Shown one piece after another: positions 27,216-36,045 of a DNA stretch of 56,555 nucleotides (position 1 is its first letter; every line of letters starts with the position of its first letter). Below the pieces are notes generated by a model that saw only the letters and a list, made by a program, of their open reading frames with translations, was not told where the DNA came from and did not search any database. A program made the position numbers and the translations under genes. The stretch is from Pantoea phytobeneficialis (GTDB lineage Bacteria; Pseudomonadota; Gammaproteobacteria; Enterobacterales; Enterobacteriaceae). The stretch spans positions 1,622,961 through 1,679,515 of the forward strand of contig NZ_CP024636.1 of the NCBI RefSeq assembly GCF_009728735.1, in the 5' to 3' direction.

Positions 27216-27943
27216 CACGTAGCGTTTTAGTAACCGGCGCAAGTAAAGGAATCGGGCGTGCCATTGCCCTGCGGCTGGCGCAGGATGGTTTCTATGTGAC
27301 GGTGCATTATCACCGTGACGCCGCTGGCGCAACGCAAACGCTGGAGCAGATTATCGCGGCGGGCGGTAGCGGTCGCACCATACAATTTGATGTCGGGCAG
27401 CGGGAGGCAACGCGCGCAGCGCTGGAGCAGGATATCGCCCGCTTTGGTGCCTGGTATGGCGTGGTAAGCAATGCCGGTATTACCCGTGATGCGGCTTTCC
27501 CGGCATTGAGCGATGAAGAATGGGACAGCGTGATCCACACCAATCTCGATAGTTTTTATAACGTGATTCAGCCTTGTGTGATGCCGATGATCGGCCTGCG
27601 CCAGGGGGGGCGGATTGTCACCTTATCGTCAGTCTCGGGCATCATGGGCAATCGCGGGCAGGTGAACTACAGCGCTGCCAAAGCTGGCATTATCGGTGCC
27701 AGCAAGGCGCTGGCCATTGAACTGGCTAAACGTAAAATTACCGTCAACTGTATCGCGCCGGGATTGATTGATACCGGTATGACCGATTTGGAACCGCAGG
27801 TCATCGACGAAGCACTGAAGCTGATCCCGATGAAACGTATGGGGGGAGCTGAGGAGGTGGCAGGCCTGGCCAGCTATCTGATGTCGGATATCGCGGGTTA
27901 TGTCACGCGTCAGGTGATTTCAATCAATGGGGGTATGCTGTGA
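27212..27943 (+). CDS. apeQ: 3-ketoacyl-ACP reductase ApeQ (FabG-like)
   Basis: 243-residue short-chain dehydrogenase. NADPH site VTGASKGIGRAIALRL; SNAG motif as VVSNAGITRDAAF; catalytic Ser-Tyr-Lys in SSVSGIMGNRGQVNYSAAKA. It reduces each 3-ketoacyl intermediate before dehydration. It has the full active site and ordinary length. Confidence 0.9.
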   Translation: MTRSVLVTGASKGIGRAIALRLAQDGFYVTVHYHRDAAGATQTLEQIIAAGGSGRTIQFDVGQREATRAALEQDIARFGAWYGVVSNAGITRDAAFPALSDEEWDSVIHTNLDSFYNVIQPCVMPMIGLRQGGRIVTLSSVSGIMGNRGQVNYSAAKAGIIGASKALAIELAKRKITVNCIAPGLIDTGMTDLEPQVIDEALKLIPMKRMGGAEEVAGLASYLMSDIAGYVTRQVISINGGML

Positions 27944-29175
27944 TGCAACGTGTGGTAGTCACCGGAATGGGCGGTGTCACGGCGTTTGGAGAAAGTTGGT
28001 CTGCGGTAGCTGAGCGCCTGAAACAGGGTAAAAACGCGGTGCGTAACATGCCGGAATGGCAGATCTACGATGGTCTGCATACGCAACTGGGCGCGCCGGT
28101 GGACGATTTTACGCTCCCGGATCACTACACCCGCAAACGCATTCGTGCCATGGGGCGGGTGTCGCTGCTGGCGACCCGCGCCACGGAACTGGCGCTGGAG
28201 CAGGCGGGGTTAATTGATCATCCGGTATTGACCAGCGGGGAAACCGGTATCGCCTACGGCTCCTCGACCGGCAGTACCGGGCCGGTGAGTGAGTTCGCCA
28301 CCATGCTGACCGAAAAACACACCAACAATATCACCGGTACCACTTACGTGCAGATGATGCCGCACACTACGGCGGTGAACGCCGGGTTGTTTTTTGGCTT
28401 GCGTGGTCGTGTCATCCCGACATCCAGCGCCTGTACCTCGGGCAGCCAGGCCATCGGCTATGCCTGGGAAGCCATTCGTCACGGCTATCAGACGGTGATG
28501 GTTGCCGGAGGAGCCGAAGAACTCTGCCCTTCGGAAGCGGCGGTGTTTGACACCTTATTTGCCACCAGCCAGCAAAACGCGGCGCCTGGACTGACGCCAG
28601 CCCCGTTCGATCAGCAGCGCGATGGGCTGGTGATTGGTGAAGGGGCCGGCACCCTGATTCTTGAGTCGCTGGAGCATGCGCAGGCGCGTGGGGCGACGAT
28701 CTATGCCGAACTGGTCGGGTTTTATACCAATTGCGATGCGGCGCATATCACACAGCCGCAGCGGGAAACTATGCAAATTTGCATCGAGCGTGCCTTGCAA
28801 ATGGCGGGAGTGACCCCGGAGCAAATTGGCTACATTAATGCCCACGGCACCGCTACCGATCGCGGTGATATTGCCGAAAGTCAGGCCACCGCTGCGGTGT
28901 TTGGCGAAAATACGCCGATTTCCTCCCTGAAAAGCTACTTCGGCCATACGCTGGGGGCATGTGGGGCACTGGAAGCCTGGATGAGTATTGAGATGATGCG
29001 TGAAGGCTGGTTTGTGCCGACGCTGAACCTGACACAGCCCGCCGCGGAATGCGGAAAGCTGGATTACATCATGGGCGAAGTACGTCAGCTCGAAACGGAT
29101 TATATCCAGTCAAATAACTTTGCTTTTGGCGGCATTAATACGTCTCTGGTGTTCCGCCGTTGGCAAGGGATGTAA
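27940..29175 (+). CDS. apeR: 3-oxoacyl-ACP synthase ApeR
   Basis: 411-residue KAS-type ketosynthase, last gene of the cluster. The triad is intact: IPTSSACTSGSQAIGYAWEA, YINAHGTATDRGD and KSYFGHTLGACGA. GTG 27940 or the adjacent ATG 27943 can serve as start; both overlap the apeQ stop. Having its own complete site, it could act alone, for example in the first condensation with the aromatic starter. No T-rich terminator follows; a REP-like pair starts 13 bases after the stop. Confidence 0.88.
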   Translation: MMQRVVVTGMGGVTAFGESWSAVAERLKQGKNAVRNMPEWQIYDGLHTQLGAPVDDFTLPDHYTRKRIRAMGRVSLLATRATELALEQAGLIDHPVLTSGETGIAYGSSTGSTGPVSEFATMLTEKHTNNITGTTYVQMMPHTTAVNAGLFFGLRGRVIPTSSACTSGSQAIGYAWEAIRHGYQTVMVAGGAEELCPSEAAVFDTLFATSQQNAAPGLTPAPFDQQRDGLVIGEGAGTLILESLEHAQARGATIYAELVGFYTNCDAAHITQPQRETMQICIERALQMAGVTPEQIGYINAHGTATDRGDIAESQATAAVFGENTPISSLKSYFGHTLGACGALEAWMSIEMMREGWFVPTLNLTQPAAECGKLDYIMGEVRQLETDYIQSNNFAFGGINTSLVFRRWQGM

Positions 29176-29188
29176 CGCCACCATTCCC

Positions 29189-29267
29189 GTAGCCGTGCGA
29201 TTTATCGCGCGTTATTTGTCTGTAGCATTAAAGTCAAAGGCGCGCGATAAATCGCGCCGCTACGTCT
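29189..29267. repeat. REP-like inverted pair after the aryl polyene cluster
   Basis: GTAGCCGTGCGATTTATCGC (from 29189) and, 30 bases on, GCGCGATAAATCGCGCCGCT (from 29242) are inverted copies of the same unit. It matches the elements at 9.65, 49.5 and 56.25 kb. It may stabilise the 3' end of the long ape transcript. Confidence 0.82.
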
Positions 29268-29365
29268 CAACATCAATTTTCTGTCATGCCCCGTCAGGAA
29301 TTCGTTAAGAAAATGCCTGGATTTTTCTTGCATTCGGCGCAGTCCTCAGCATAATCGCAAACCGC

Positions 29366-29386
29366 AATAAAAATGATTATCAATTA
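29366..29386 (+). promoter_or_regulatory. Fur box upstream of the siderophore receptor
   Basis: AATAAAAATGATTATCAATTAAG contains TGATTATCA and matches much of the Fur consensus (GATAATGATAATCATTATC). It lies about 20-40 bases before the receptor start codon, where bound Fe-Fur would block transcription. Confidence 0.7.
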
Positions 29387-29407
29387 AGTTTGTATCAGGG
29401 GATATCC

Positions 29408-31606
29408 ATGCGCACTACGCCTTTCAATCCCGGACTGAAACCGACACTGCTGGCTGTAATGGTCAGTGCCGGTTGTTTGCCAGTGATGGCTGCTACCACC
29501 AACACCACCGCAGATGCGGCAAAAAAAGAACAGCAGACACTGACGGTGACAGCGACACCGCAGACTGATTTCAAACCTGGCGGTAACGATCTGGTTCCCG
29601 CTTACCTGGATGGACAGGTGGCGCACGGTGGCCGTCTCGGCATGCTGGGCGAACAAAATGCCATGGATGTGCCGTTCAACGTGATCGGTTTTACTTCCAA
29701 AGCGATTCAGGATCAGCAGGCAAAAACCATTGCCGATGTGATTCGTAACGATGCCACCGTGCAGAACGTGAAGGGCTACGGCAACTTTGCTGAAAGCTAT
29801 CGTATTCGTGGTTTTCGCCTGGATGGGGATGCCATGACTTACGGTGGTCTGGCAGGCATCGTGCCGCGTCAGGTGATGGATGCCTCACTGATTGACCGGG
29901 TGGAAATTTTCAAAGGGGCTAACGCGCTGCTGAACGGATCTGCCGAGACGGGTGTCGGTGGCATGATCAACCTGGAACCAAAACATGCTGAAGACACACC
30001 ACTGACGCGCGTGGGTGTGGATTACACCTCAGATTCGCAATTAGGCACCACCGCAGATATTGGCCGTCGTTTTGGTGATAATAACCAGTTCGGTGTGCGC
30101 CTGAATGCTGTTCACCGTGAAGGTGAAACCGGTGTTGACGGTGAAAAGAAACGCACCACCGCTGCTTCATTGGGTCTTGATTACCGTGGCGATCGTCTGC
30201 GTACCTCGCTGGATGTGGGGTATCAGAAGAAAACCTTCCATGATGCCCGCAACGGTATCAATATTGGCGGTATCGACTTTATTCCAGACGTACCTTCTAA
30301 TAGCACCAACTACAGCCAGAACTGGATATTCAGTGATATCGAATCTGAATTCGGCCTGGCAAAAGCTGAATACGATCTCAATGATCAATGGACTGTCTAT
30401 AGTGCGCTGGGTGCGCAGCACACCCACGAAATTGGTAACTACGGCACGCCGAAAGTGTTGGATCGCGCTGGCAACGCCACTATCGGCCGTTTCGATACTA
30501 ACCGTATTCAGGACACCATGAGTGGCAGCGTGGGCATCCGTGGTGATTTCACCACCGGTTTTGTGACGCACAAAGTCAACATCGGTTACTCGGCAATGAC
30601 CTCGAATGCGAAAAATACCTATCGCATGTCTTCGGGTAACGATGCGGATATCAACATCTATAATCCGCACGATGTGGCGGAACCGGATACCGTCTTCGCT
30701 GGGGGCACCAAATTCAGCGATCCGCTAACGACTTATCGTTCACGTTCGCAGGGGTATCTGCTGAGTGATACGCTGGGCTTCTTTGATGATTCGTTGCTGC
30801 TGACTTTAGGTGCACGTCATCAGAAAGTGGTGGTGCGTAACTACGGTTATGATGGTGTGGAAGATACCGGAACACGCTTTGACAGCAGCCGCTGGTTACC
30901 GGCATATGGCTTACTGTACAAAGCGACCAGCAATATCTCGCTGTATGCCAACCATACTGAATCACTCACGCCGGGCACGGCTGCGCCGTTCACTGCCTCT
31001 AACTACGGCAGCGTGACGGGTATTGTGCATGCCAAACAGAACGAAGTTGGAGTGAAAGCAGACTACGGGCGTATTGGTGGCACGCTGGCGCTGTTCGAAA
31101 TCAAGCAACCGGTCGGTGTGCTGAACGACGGCGTCTACAAACTGAATGGCGAACAGCGCAACCGTGGTGTGGAACTGAACGTATTTGGTGAACCGCTCCT
31201 GGGTCTGCGTCTGAACGGCAGTGCAACCTGGATCGATCCGGATATGACCAAAACCGGTGACAGCAACGAAAATGGTAAAAACGCGATTGGCGTACCCCGT
31301 TTCACTGCGGCACTGGGCGCTGAATATGATATCAAACCAGTTGATGGCCTGACGGCAACCGCTCTGCTGAACTATACCGGTTCACAGTATGCTGACCTCG
31401 CCAATACCATGAAAATGGACGATTACACCACGTTGGATCTGGGGCTGCGCTACCGGATGAAGGTCAACCAAAACGACATGGTATGGCGTGTTGGAGTGGA
31501 TAATGTCACCAACGAGAAATATTGGGCGAACGTCGATGACAGTGGCACTTACCTGACGCAAGGGGAGCCACGTACCGTCAAAGTCTCACTCACCTACGAT
31601 TTCTAA
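29408..31606 (+). CDS. TonB-dependent siderophore (hydroxamate/ferrichrome-type) receptor, FcuA-like
   Basis: 732 residues. A signal peptide (to about residue 32) ends in VMAATT. The TonB-box/plug region has NAMDVPFNVIGFTSKAIQDQ, YRIRGFRLDG and RVEIFKGANALLNG. The 22-strand barrel ends in the Phe-terminal strand VKVSLTYDF required for outer-membrane insertion. ATG 29408 follows AGGGGAT; an upstream TTG is less likely. The resemblance is to the FcuA/FoxA group of ferric hydroxamate receptors, but the ligand is inferred. A Fur box and a terminator frame it as a single-gene unit. Confidence 0.88.
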   Translation: MRTTPFNPGLKPTLLAVMVSAGCLPVMAATTNTTADAAKKEQQTLTVTATPQTDFKPGGNDLVPAYLDGQVAHGGRLGMLGEQNAMDVPFNVIGFTSKAIQDQQAKTIADVIRNDATVQNVKGYGNFAESYRIRGFRLDGDAMTYGGLAGIVPRQVMDASLIDRVEIFKGANALLNGSAETGVGGMINLEPKHAEDTPLTRVGVDYTSDSQLGTTADIGRRFGDNNQFGVRLNAVHREGETGVDGEKKRTTAASLGLDYRGDRLRTSLDVGYQKKTFHDARNGINIGGIDFIPDVPSNSTNYSQNWIFSDIESEFGLAKAEYDLNDQWTVYSALGAQHTHEIGNYGTPKVLDRAGNATIGRFDTNRIQDTMSGSVGIRGDFTTGFVTHKVNIGYSAMTSNAKNTYRMSSGNDADINIYNPHDVAEPDTVFAGGTKFSDPLTTYRSRSQGYLLSDTLGFFDDSLLLTLGARHQKVVVRNYGYDGVEDTGTRFDSSRWLPAYGLLYKATSNISLYANHTESLTPGTAAPFTASNYGSVTGIVHAKQNEVGVKADYGRIGGTLALFEIKQPVGVLNDGVYKLNGEQRNRGVELNVFGEPLLGLRLNGSATWIDPDMTKTGDSNENGKNAIGVPRFTAALGAEYDIKPVDGLTATALLNYTGSQYADLANTMKMDDYTTLDLGLRYRMKVNQNDMVWRVGVDNVTNEKYWANVDDSGTYLTQGEPRTVKVSLTYDF

Positions 31607-31616
31607 TCCCATCAGC

Positions 31617-31640
31617 GGGGCGCGATTGCGCCCCGTTTTC
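31617..31640 (+). terminator. Rho-independent terminator after the siderophore receptor
   Basis: GGGGCGC, loop GATT, GCGCCCC, then GTTTTCATTTT. It begins 11 bases after the receptor stop. Confidence 0.88.
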
Positions 31641-31713
31641 ATTTTGCTGGCTTTCTATTACACTCGGAACGGTAATCCAGTCGGTCGATCCCTTTATTTT
31701 TTGCTGAGTTAAC

Positions 31714-31857
31714 ATGAGTTCACCTGCGCCACCTGACGATCATGACGAACCCCTGCGGCAGCCGCTGGACGATGCGCAGTTTGCCATTGTGGTACTTGCA
31801 GTGACCTCGGTTACCCTTATAATCTTTGTCCTGATGATGACGTTATGGATGAGCTAA
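31714..31857 (+). CDS. Small single-helix membrane protein (47 residues), unknown
   Basis: ATG 31714 opens a 47-codon frame. The N-terminus is acidic and Pro-rich (SSPAPPDDHDEPLRQP). It is followed by a strongly hydrophobic helix (FAIVVLAVTSVTLIIFVLMM) and a short tail. No good ribosome-binding site is seen. Its layout and position, 42 bases before a similar tiny protein, suggest a pair. No family is recognised. Confidence 0.5.
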   Translation: MSSPAPPDDHDEPLRQPLDDAQFAIVVLAVTSVTLIIFVLMMTLWMS

Positions 31858-31899
31858 GGCTTGCTGCAACGGGTATCGGAAGCCTGTAAGGAGATGTCG

Positions 31900-32073
31900 A
31901 TGGAATCCCGAGATGACAAACTGATCGCCATAATAGGCCTGCTTTCTGCCTGTCTGATTGGTGTGGTGTTCCTGTTTACCATGACCTGGCTCACCGATGT
32001 GCGCCATCCCGCCGATCAATCCCTTGATGTACAAACCTGCGGTCCCAAACATCCCAACTCGCAACAATCTTAA
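31900..32073 (+). CDS. Small single-helix membrane protein (57 residues), unknown
   Basis: AAGGAG six bases before ATG 31900 sets the start. The product begins MESRDDKLIAIIGLLSACLI and has one membrane helix to about residue 30, then a soluble tail with one Cys (LDVQTCGPKHPNSQQS). The DD-x-x-x-AI lead into the helix resembles the preceding 47-residue protein. The stop codon overlaps the stop of the convergent glycosidase gene by four bases, with no terminator between. Confidence 0.6.
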   Translation: MESRDDKLIAIIGLLSACLIGVVFLFTMTWLTDVRHPADQSLDVQTCGPKHPNSQQS

Positions 32074-33230
32074 CTTTGCTGACGTTTTTGCCACTTAATT
32101 TGCTGACTGCGCAACTCCAGCGCTAAACCCTCATGCAACGTGCGATTGCCGTTGGGATCACCCAAACCAAATAACGCACCGGGCGAACGCCGGTCATCGG
32201 CCCACGCCGGATACTCCACCACCGGATAAAGCGAAATCCCTTCCAGCGCCACCCCTTCATCCAGCGCCAGCATTGCCTCTTCACTCACCTGATGGAACCA
32301 GGACGCACGGGCATCGCCTTCGGCACCGGTCTCGGCCAGCAGCATCGGGCGCTGATAACGCTGCCAGCATTGCCACAGCAGACGATGTAAGGGCAATCGT
32401 GCAGGGTGATCTACCGGCAATGGTTCACCGGGGAAAAACCAGTGATTATCCGGGTAGTAATTCAGTCCAAGGATATCGAGGAAATCTTCGCTGCCGCCCA
32501 GTTCCGGGGCGTCGCGTCCGGCCAGCCAATCCCAGGCTTCAAATTGCGCCTGATGTTGCGCGTCGGCATAGGGTTTGCTGTCGGGATTCGCGGGGTCGGT
32601 GGCAACCTGTACCAGTGGATCGGTCAGCACAAAACGCGCCTGCGGATAGATCTCGCGAATGGCATGCATCGCTGCCAGCGATGCGCGTACCAGCTGACGC
32701 TTCAGCTCTTTGCCGCGCTGACTGGAATAGGGATCGAGCCAGGCGACATCGGCGCCAGCCCACGACCAGAAGGAGATTTGATTGATCGGCGTAAAAAACG
32801 GTTGCTGCACCCCTTCATCACGCATCAACTGCGCCATCGCGCGGGCGAAGCGTTCAAAATGCTGGACAAAGGCGGCACTCCAGATGTCGAGATGGTCGGG
32901 ATAGCCAAAATGCGCCAGTTCCCAGATGATTTGCAGATCATGGCGCGCCGCCGCGTGCACCATTGGCAGAAAAGAGTGCCAGTCATATTCGCCTGGCGTG
33001 GACTCAATCAGATACCAGCGTGCGCCATCGCGCGCGGTGCGCAACCCTTCCTGCGCCAGCGCGGCATAATCCTTCTCCAGCAGCATGTCATGACCGCTAC
33101 TGATCACCATATCCAGTCGCCGCCCTCCGGCACGACGGGAAGTCGAACAGGGAAAACTACCCTGAAAAAAACTGCGAAACAGCCGGGGCTGATAGCGCGG
33201 GGATGGGGGATCAAGGGGGTGTTGCGCCAT
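32070..33230 (-). CDS. GH1-like (clan A) glycoside hydrolase with Gln at the usual acid/base position
   Basis: 386 residues; start ATG 33230 follows AGGAGAGG on the minus strand. The TIM-barrel phrases match family 1 beta-glycosidases. LQIIWELAHFGYPDHLDIW corresponds to the family's DLP strand. FFTPINQISFWSWAG stands where the acid/base strand TxNEP is expected, and MLLAETGAEGD where the nucleophile strand ITENG is expected. The nucleophile Glu is present but the acid/base Glu appears as Gln, as in plant myrosinases. The chain is shorter than classic GH1 enzymes (about 450). No signal peptide; probably cytoplasmic. Substrate unknown. Family placement is by motif only. Confidence 0.7.
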   Translation of the reverse strand: MAQHPLDPPSPRYQPRLFRSFFQGSFPCSTSRRAGGRRLDMVISSGHDMLLEKDYAALAQEGLRTARDGARWYLIESTPGEYDWHSFLPMVHAAARHDLQIIWELAHFGYPDHLDIWSAAFVQHFERFARAMAQLMRDEGVQQPFFTPINQISFWSWAGADVAWLDPYSSQRGKELKRQLVRASLAAMHAIREIYPQARFVLTDPLVQVATDPANPDSKPYADAQHQAQFEAWDWLAGRDAPELGGSEDFLDILGLNYYPDNHWFFPGEPLPVDHPARLPLHRLLWQCWQRYQRPMLLAETGAEGDARASWFHQVSEEAMLALDEGVALEGISLYPVVEYPAWADDRRSPGALFGLGDPNGNRTLHEGLALELRSQQIKWQKRQQS

Positions 33231-33384
33231 TTTTCCTCTCCTCACGGGGAACGCCGAATGCAGATCGTCCCGCTAAGTCTAGACTAAATTAAGCGCAGGC
33301 CAGCCGCTGCAACCGGAAGCCTCTGATTGCGATGCGCGGTGCTGCCACCAACAATAAGAAGATTATGTGTTGCAGGGAACCTGT

Positions 33385-34842
33385 ATGAGCGAAGCCGTAC
33401 CACGCCATTTTGAGGAACATCAGCGAAACTGGCTTAACGAAATTGTGGATGCACGCTGCGCGCGCCATCCGGGGATGAGTGGCGTCCATCCTCTCAATGA
33501 TGGGCTGGATGCGTTTGCTGCACGTTATCTGTTGATGGGCATGGCCCGAAACACCATCGATGTGCAGTACTACATCTGGCAAAACGACATGTCTGGCCGC
33601 CTGCTGTTCAGCGCGCTGCTCGATGCAGCGGAGCGCGGCGTTAAGGTGCGGCTGCTGTTGGATGACAACAACACGCCCGGCCTCGATGAAACCCTTGCCG
33701 AACTGGACCGCCATCCCAATATCGCGGTGCGATTGTTTAATCCTTTCTCGTTTCGCACCTTGCGTATGCTGGGCTATCTGACCGATTTCGCCCGCCTCAA
33801 TCGCCGTATGCATAATAAAAGCCTGACGGTGGACGGTGCCGTCACCCTGGTGGGGGGACGAAATATTGGCGATGAATATTTTGGCACCGGTGATGAGCCG
33901 TTGTTCACCGATCTCGACGTGATGGTCATCGGCCCGGTGGTACCGGAAGTCGCGCAGGATTTTGAGCGCTACTGGCGCAGCAAAGCCGTTTTGCCATTAC
34001 GCAGCGTGGTGGAGGTGCGCGGCGAACACCAGGCCGTACGACTGCCGGAAGCCTGGCAAGATAGTGAGGCGGTACAGCGTTATCTGGCGCGGCTGGATCA
34101 CTCCCCATTTGTTGGTCAGATGGCAGAGGGGACGCTGAGTATGACCTGGGCTGCGACGCGCTTGTTAAGCGATGACCCGCGCAAAGGGCTGGGCAAAGCG
34201 AAGCGTTCCTCTTTGCTGCCACAGCGAATGCTGGAGGTGATTGGAACGCCACAACAGCAGTTCGACATTATCTCGGCCTACTTTGTCCCGACGCGAGCTG
34301 GTGTGGCACAGCTGCTGGCGTTGAAACGGCGTGGGGTCAAAATCGCGGTTCTGACTAATTCACTGGCCGCTAATGACGTCAGCGTGGTGCACGCGGGTTA
34401 TGCGCGCTGGCGCAAAAAGTTGCTCCGTCACGGCATCGCGTTATACGAACTGAAACCACAGGCCAATGCCAGCGACGCGCCCCACGATCGCGGGCTAACC
34501 GGGAACTCCGGTTCCAGCCTGCATGCCAAAACCTTTACCGTGGATAATCGTAAAGTGTTTATTGGATCGTTTAATTTCGATCCTCGTTCAGCGGTGCTTA
34601 ACACCGAAATGGGACTGGTGATTGAGAGCGACACCCTGGCGCAGCGTACCCATCAACGCTTTATTCAGGGGATGCGGGACCGTGCCTGGATGTTACGGCT
34701 TGATGGATGGGGCCGGGTGAATTGGGTGGAATATCCGGGTGAGGCCGGTGAGGTGGTGCATATTCACGAGCCGCAATGTACCTGGTTTCAGCGGCTGATG
34801 GTGCGACTGGTGTGGCATTTGCCGATTGAATGGTTGTTGTGA
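33385..34842 (+). CDS. clsC: Cardiolipin synthase C (phospholipase D superfamily)
   Basis: 485 residues with the two HKD catalytic motifs: MHNKSLTVDGAVTLVGGRNI and HAKTFTVDNRKVFIGSFNFD. In E. coli ClsC makes cardiolipin from phosphatidylglycerol and phosphatidylethanolamine with help from YmdB. The neighbouring opgC matches E. coli order, but no ymdB is present upstream; a glycosidase gene stands there instead. ATG 33385 (MSEAVPRHFEEHQ) is chosen over an upstream TTG. It converges on opgC with a shared hairpin between. Confidence 0.9.
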   Translation: MSEAVPRHFEEHQRNWLNEIVDARCARHPGMSGVHPLNDGLDAFAARYLLMGMARNTIDVQYYIWQNDMSGRLLFSALLDAAERGVKVRLLLDDNNTPGLDETLAELDRHPNIAVRLFNPFSFRTLRMLGYLTDFARLNRRMHNKSLTVDGAVTLVGGRNIGDEYFGTGDEPLFTDLDVMVIGPVVPEVAQDFERYWRSKAVLPLRSVVEVRGEHQAVRLPEAWQDSEAVQRYLARLDHSPFVGQMAEGTLSMTWAATRLLSDDPRKGLGKAKRSSLLPQRMLEVIGTPQQQFDIISAYFVPTRAGVAQLLALKRRGVKIAVLTNSLAANDVSVVHAGYARWRKKLLRHGIALYELKPQANASDAPHDRGLTGNSGSSLHAKTFTVDNRKVFIGSFNFDPRSAVLNTEMGLVIESDTLAQRTHQRFIQGMRDRAWMLRLDGWGRVNWVEYPGEAGEVVHIHEPQCTWFQRLMVRLVWHLPIEWLL

Positions 34843-34849
34843 AAGCAGC

Positions 34850-34868
34850 GGGCCAGCTTAGCTGGCCC
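34850..34868. terminator. Hairpin shared by convergent clsC and opgC
   Basis: GGGCCAGC, loop TTA, GCTGGCCC is a perfect 8-bp stem placed between two convergent stops, eight bases after clsC and six before opgC. Neither strand has a T run, so termination may be weak or the stem may only protect the mRNA ends. Confidence 0.55.
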
Positions 34869-34873
34869 GTGGG

Positions 34874-35998
34874 TTATGCACGCTGTGGTTTGCCGGAGAA
34901 CAGAAAGCGCAGCAGTGGAATACGCAGATGGATTTCATACAGGGTAAATGACACGCCAAACACCATCAGCAGGCCGAGGAAAAAACCCAGCGTGTTATTG
35001 CTGATCAGTGGGGTGATAAAAATGCCGTACAGCAGGGTGAGCGGATGGTGCACCAGATAAATAAACAGCGAGGCATTCACCAGATACATGATGCGGGGCG
35101 AATGGCTGTTCAGCAGTTTATGTCCGAAGCAGAAACAGACGTTCAGCATGCACAGGCCCATCAGGGTTGAAATCACGTTGTCGATTTCATACAGCCAGCC
35201 ATCGCCGCTGCTGAAGCGTTGATTGAGGCTGTAAGCGACAAACACCGCAATGGCACCAAAACACATCACCGGATTAAAACGCACAAACAACGCCTTCAGT
35301 GGCGGATGTTTCCAGCTCAATGCTCCCAACATAAAGAAGGGCAGGAAGAACAGGCTTTGCATCACGGCGGTGCTGAACAGGCCATCCATTAACCATGCGG
35401 GCTGGAAATAAAAGATTGCGCGGCGGAAGACGCACCACGCCAGCGACCATGCCAGTAACGCCAGCGTCAGTTTGCCCCAGCCCACACGGGTGTAATCAAT
35501 CTGTCGATGCTGGGAGCGCAGCCAGCGGAAGGTGATCATGCCGAGGCTGGTGAGAATGACCAACACCACCAAAAACCACAGGTGAGAAATCAGATCCCAC
35601 ACCACCGCATTGTACTTTTGATACAGGGAGAAACTGTCCCAATCTCCGACTTTATCTGTCAGATTTTTTAGCAGAAAAAACTGCGGCAGGGTGATCAACG
35701 GCACGGCGGTTAGCAGCGGGATACCCACGCGCTCCAGACGCACCTTCAACCAACGTTGTGGCTTATAGCGCAGATATAGCATGTAGGAAAAATAGCCGGA
35801 AATGACGAAAAACACCTGCATGCGAAAAGCGTGAATGAAGTCATTAAACACCGTCAGCCACATCGAGGCATCCTGGCTATTTACTGCCCATTTTTGTGTC
35901 GAGTAAATCAGGGAGACGTGAAAGGGTACGCCCAATAGCATTAAATAAGCTCGAATCGAATCGAGAAAATATTCGCGTTCGGATTTTGCTGCAGTCAT
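34874..35998 (-). CDS. opgC: Osmoregulated periplasmic glucan succinyltransferase OpgC
   Basis: 374-residue inner-membrane protein with about ten helices. The segment REYFLDSIRAYLMLLGVPFH followed by ALRMQVFFVISGYFSYML-type text matches E. coli OpgC closely. It adds succinyl groups to osmoregulated periplasmic glucans. ATG 35998 is favoured over ATG 36004 by GGAT upstream and by agreement with the E. coli start. It is divergent from opgGH, with about 240-260 bases between them. Confidence 0.92.
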   Translation of the reverse strand: MTAAKSEREYFLDSIRAYLMLLGVPFHVSLIYSTQKWAVNSQDASMWLTVFNDFIHAFRMQVFFVISGYFSYMLYLRYKPQRWLKVRLERVGIPLLTAVPLITLPQFFLLKNLTDKVGDWDSFSLYQKYNAVVWDLISHLWFLVVLVILTSLGMITFRWLRSQHRQIDYTRVGWGKLTLALLAWSLAWCVFRRAIFYFQPAWLMDGLFSTAVMQSLFFLPFFMLGALSWKHPPLKALFVRFNPVMCFGAIAVFVAYSLNQRFSSGDGWLYEIDNVISTLMGLCMLNVCFCFGHKLLNSHSPRIMYLVNASLFIYLVHHPLTLLYGIFITPLISNNTLGFFLGLLMVFGVSFTLYEIHLRIPLLRFLFSGKPQRA

Positions 35999-36024
35999 AA
36001 GCATCCAATAGTTTTGTGTCCTGG

Positions 36025-36045
36025 CCGGTTTCGCCCTGAAACCGG
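36025..36045. repeat. Perfect hairpin in the opgC-opgG divergent region
   Basis: CCGGTTTC, loop GCCCT, GAAACCGG, a perfect 8-bp stem just upstream of opgC. It would lie in the 5' leader of opgC. Further on, TATACT at 36084-36089 could be a -10 for opgG, without a good -35. Confidence 0.5.

Noticed and set aside
32406..33287. 293-codon plus-strand frame opposite the glycosidase
   Set aside because: The minus-strand frame has clear glycosidase motifs and a strong ribosome-binding site; this one is its shadow.
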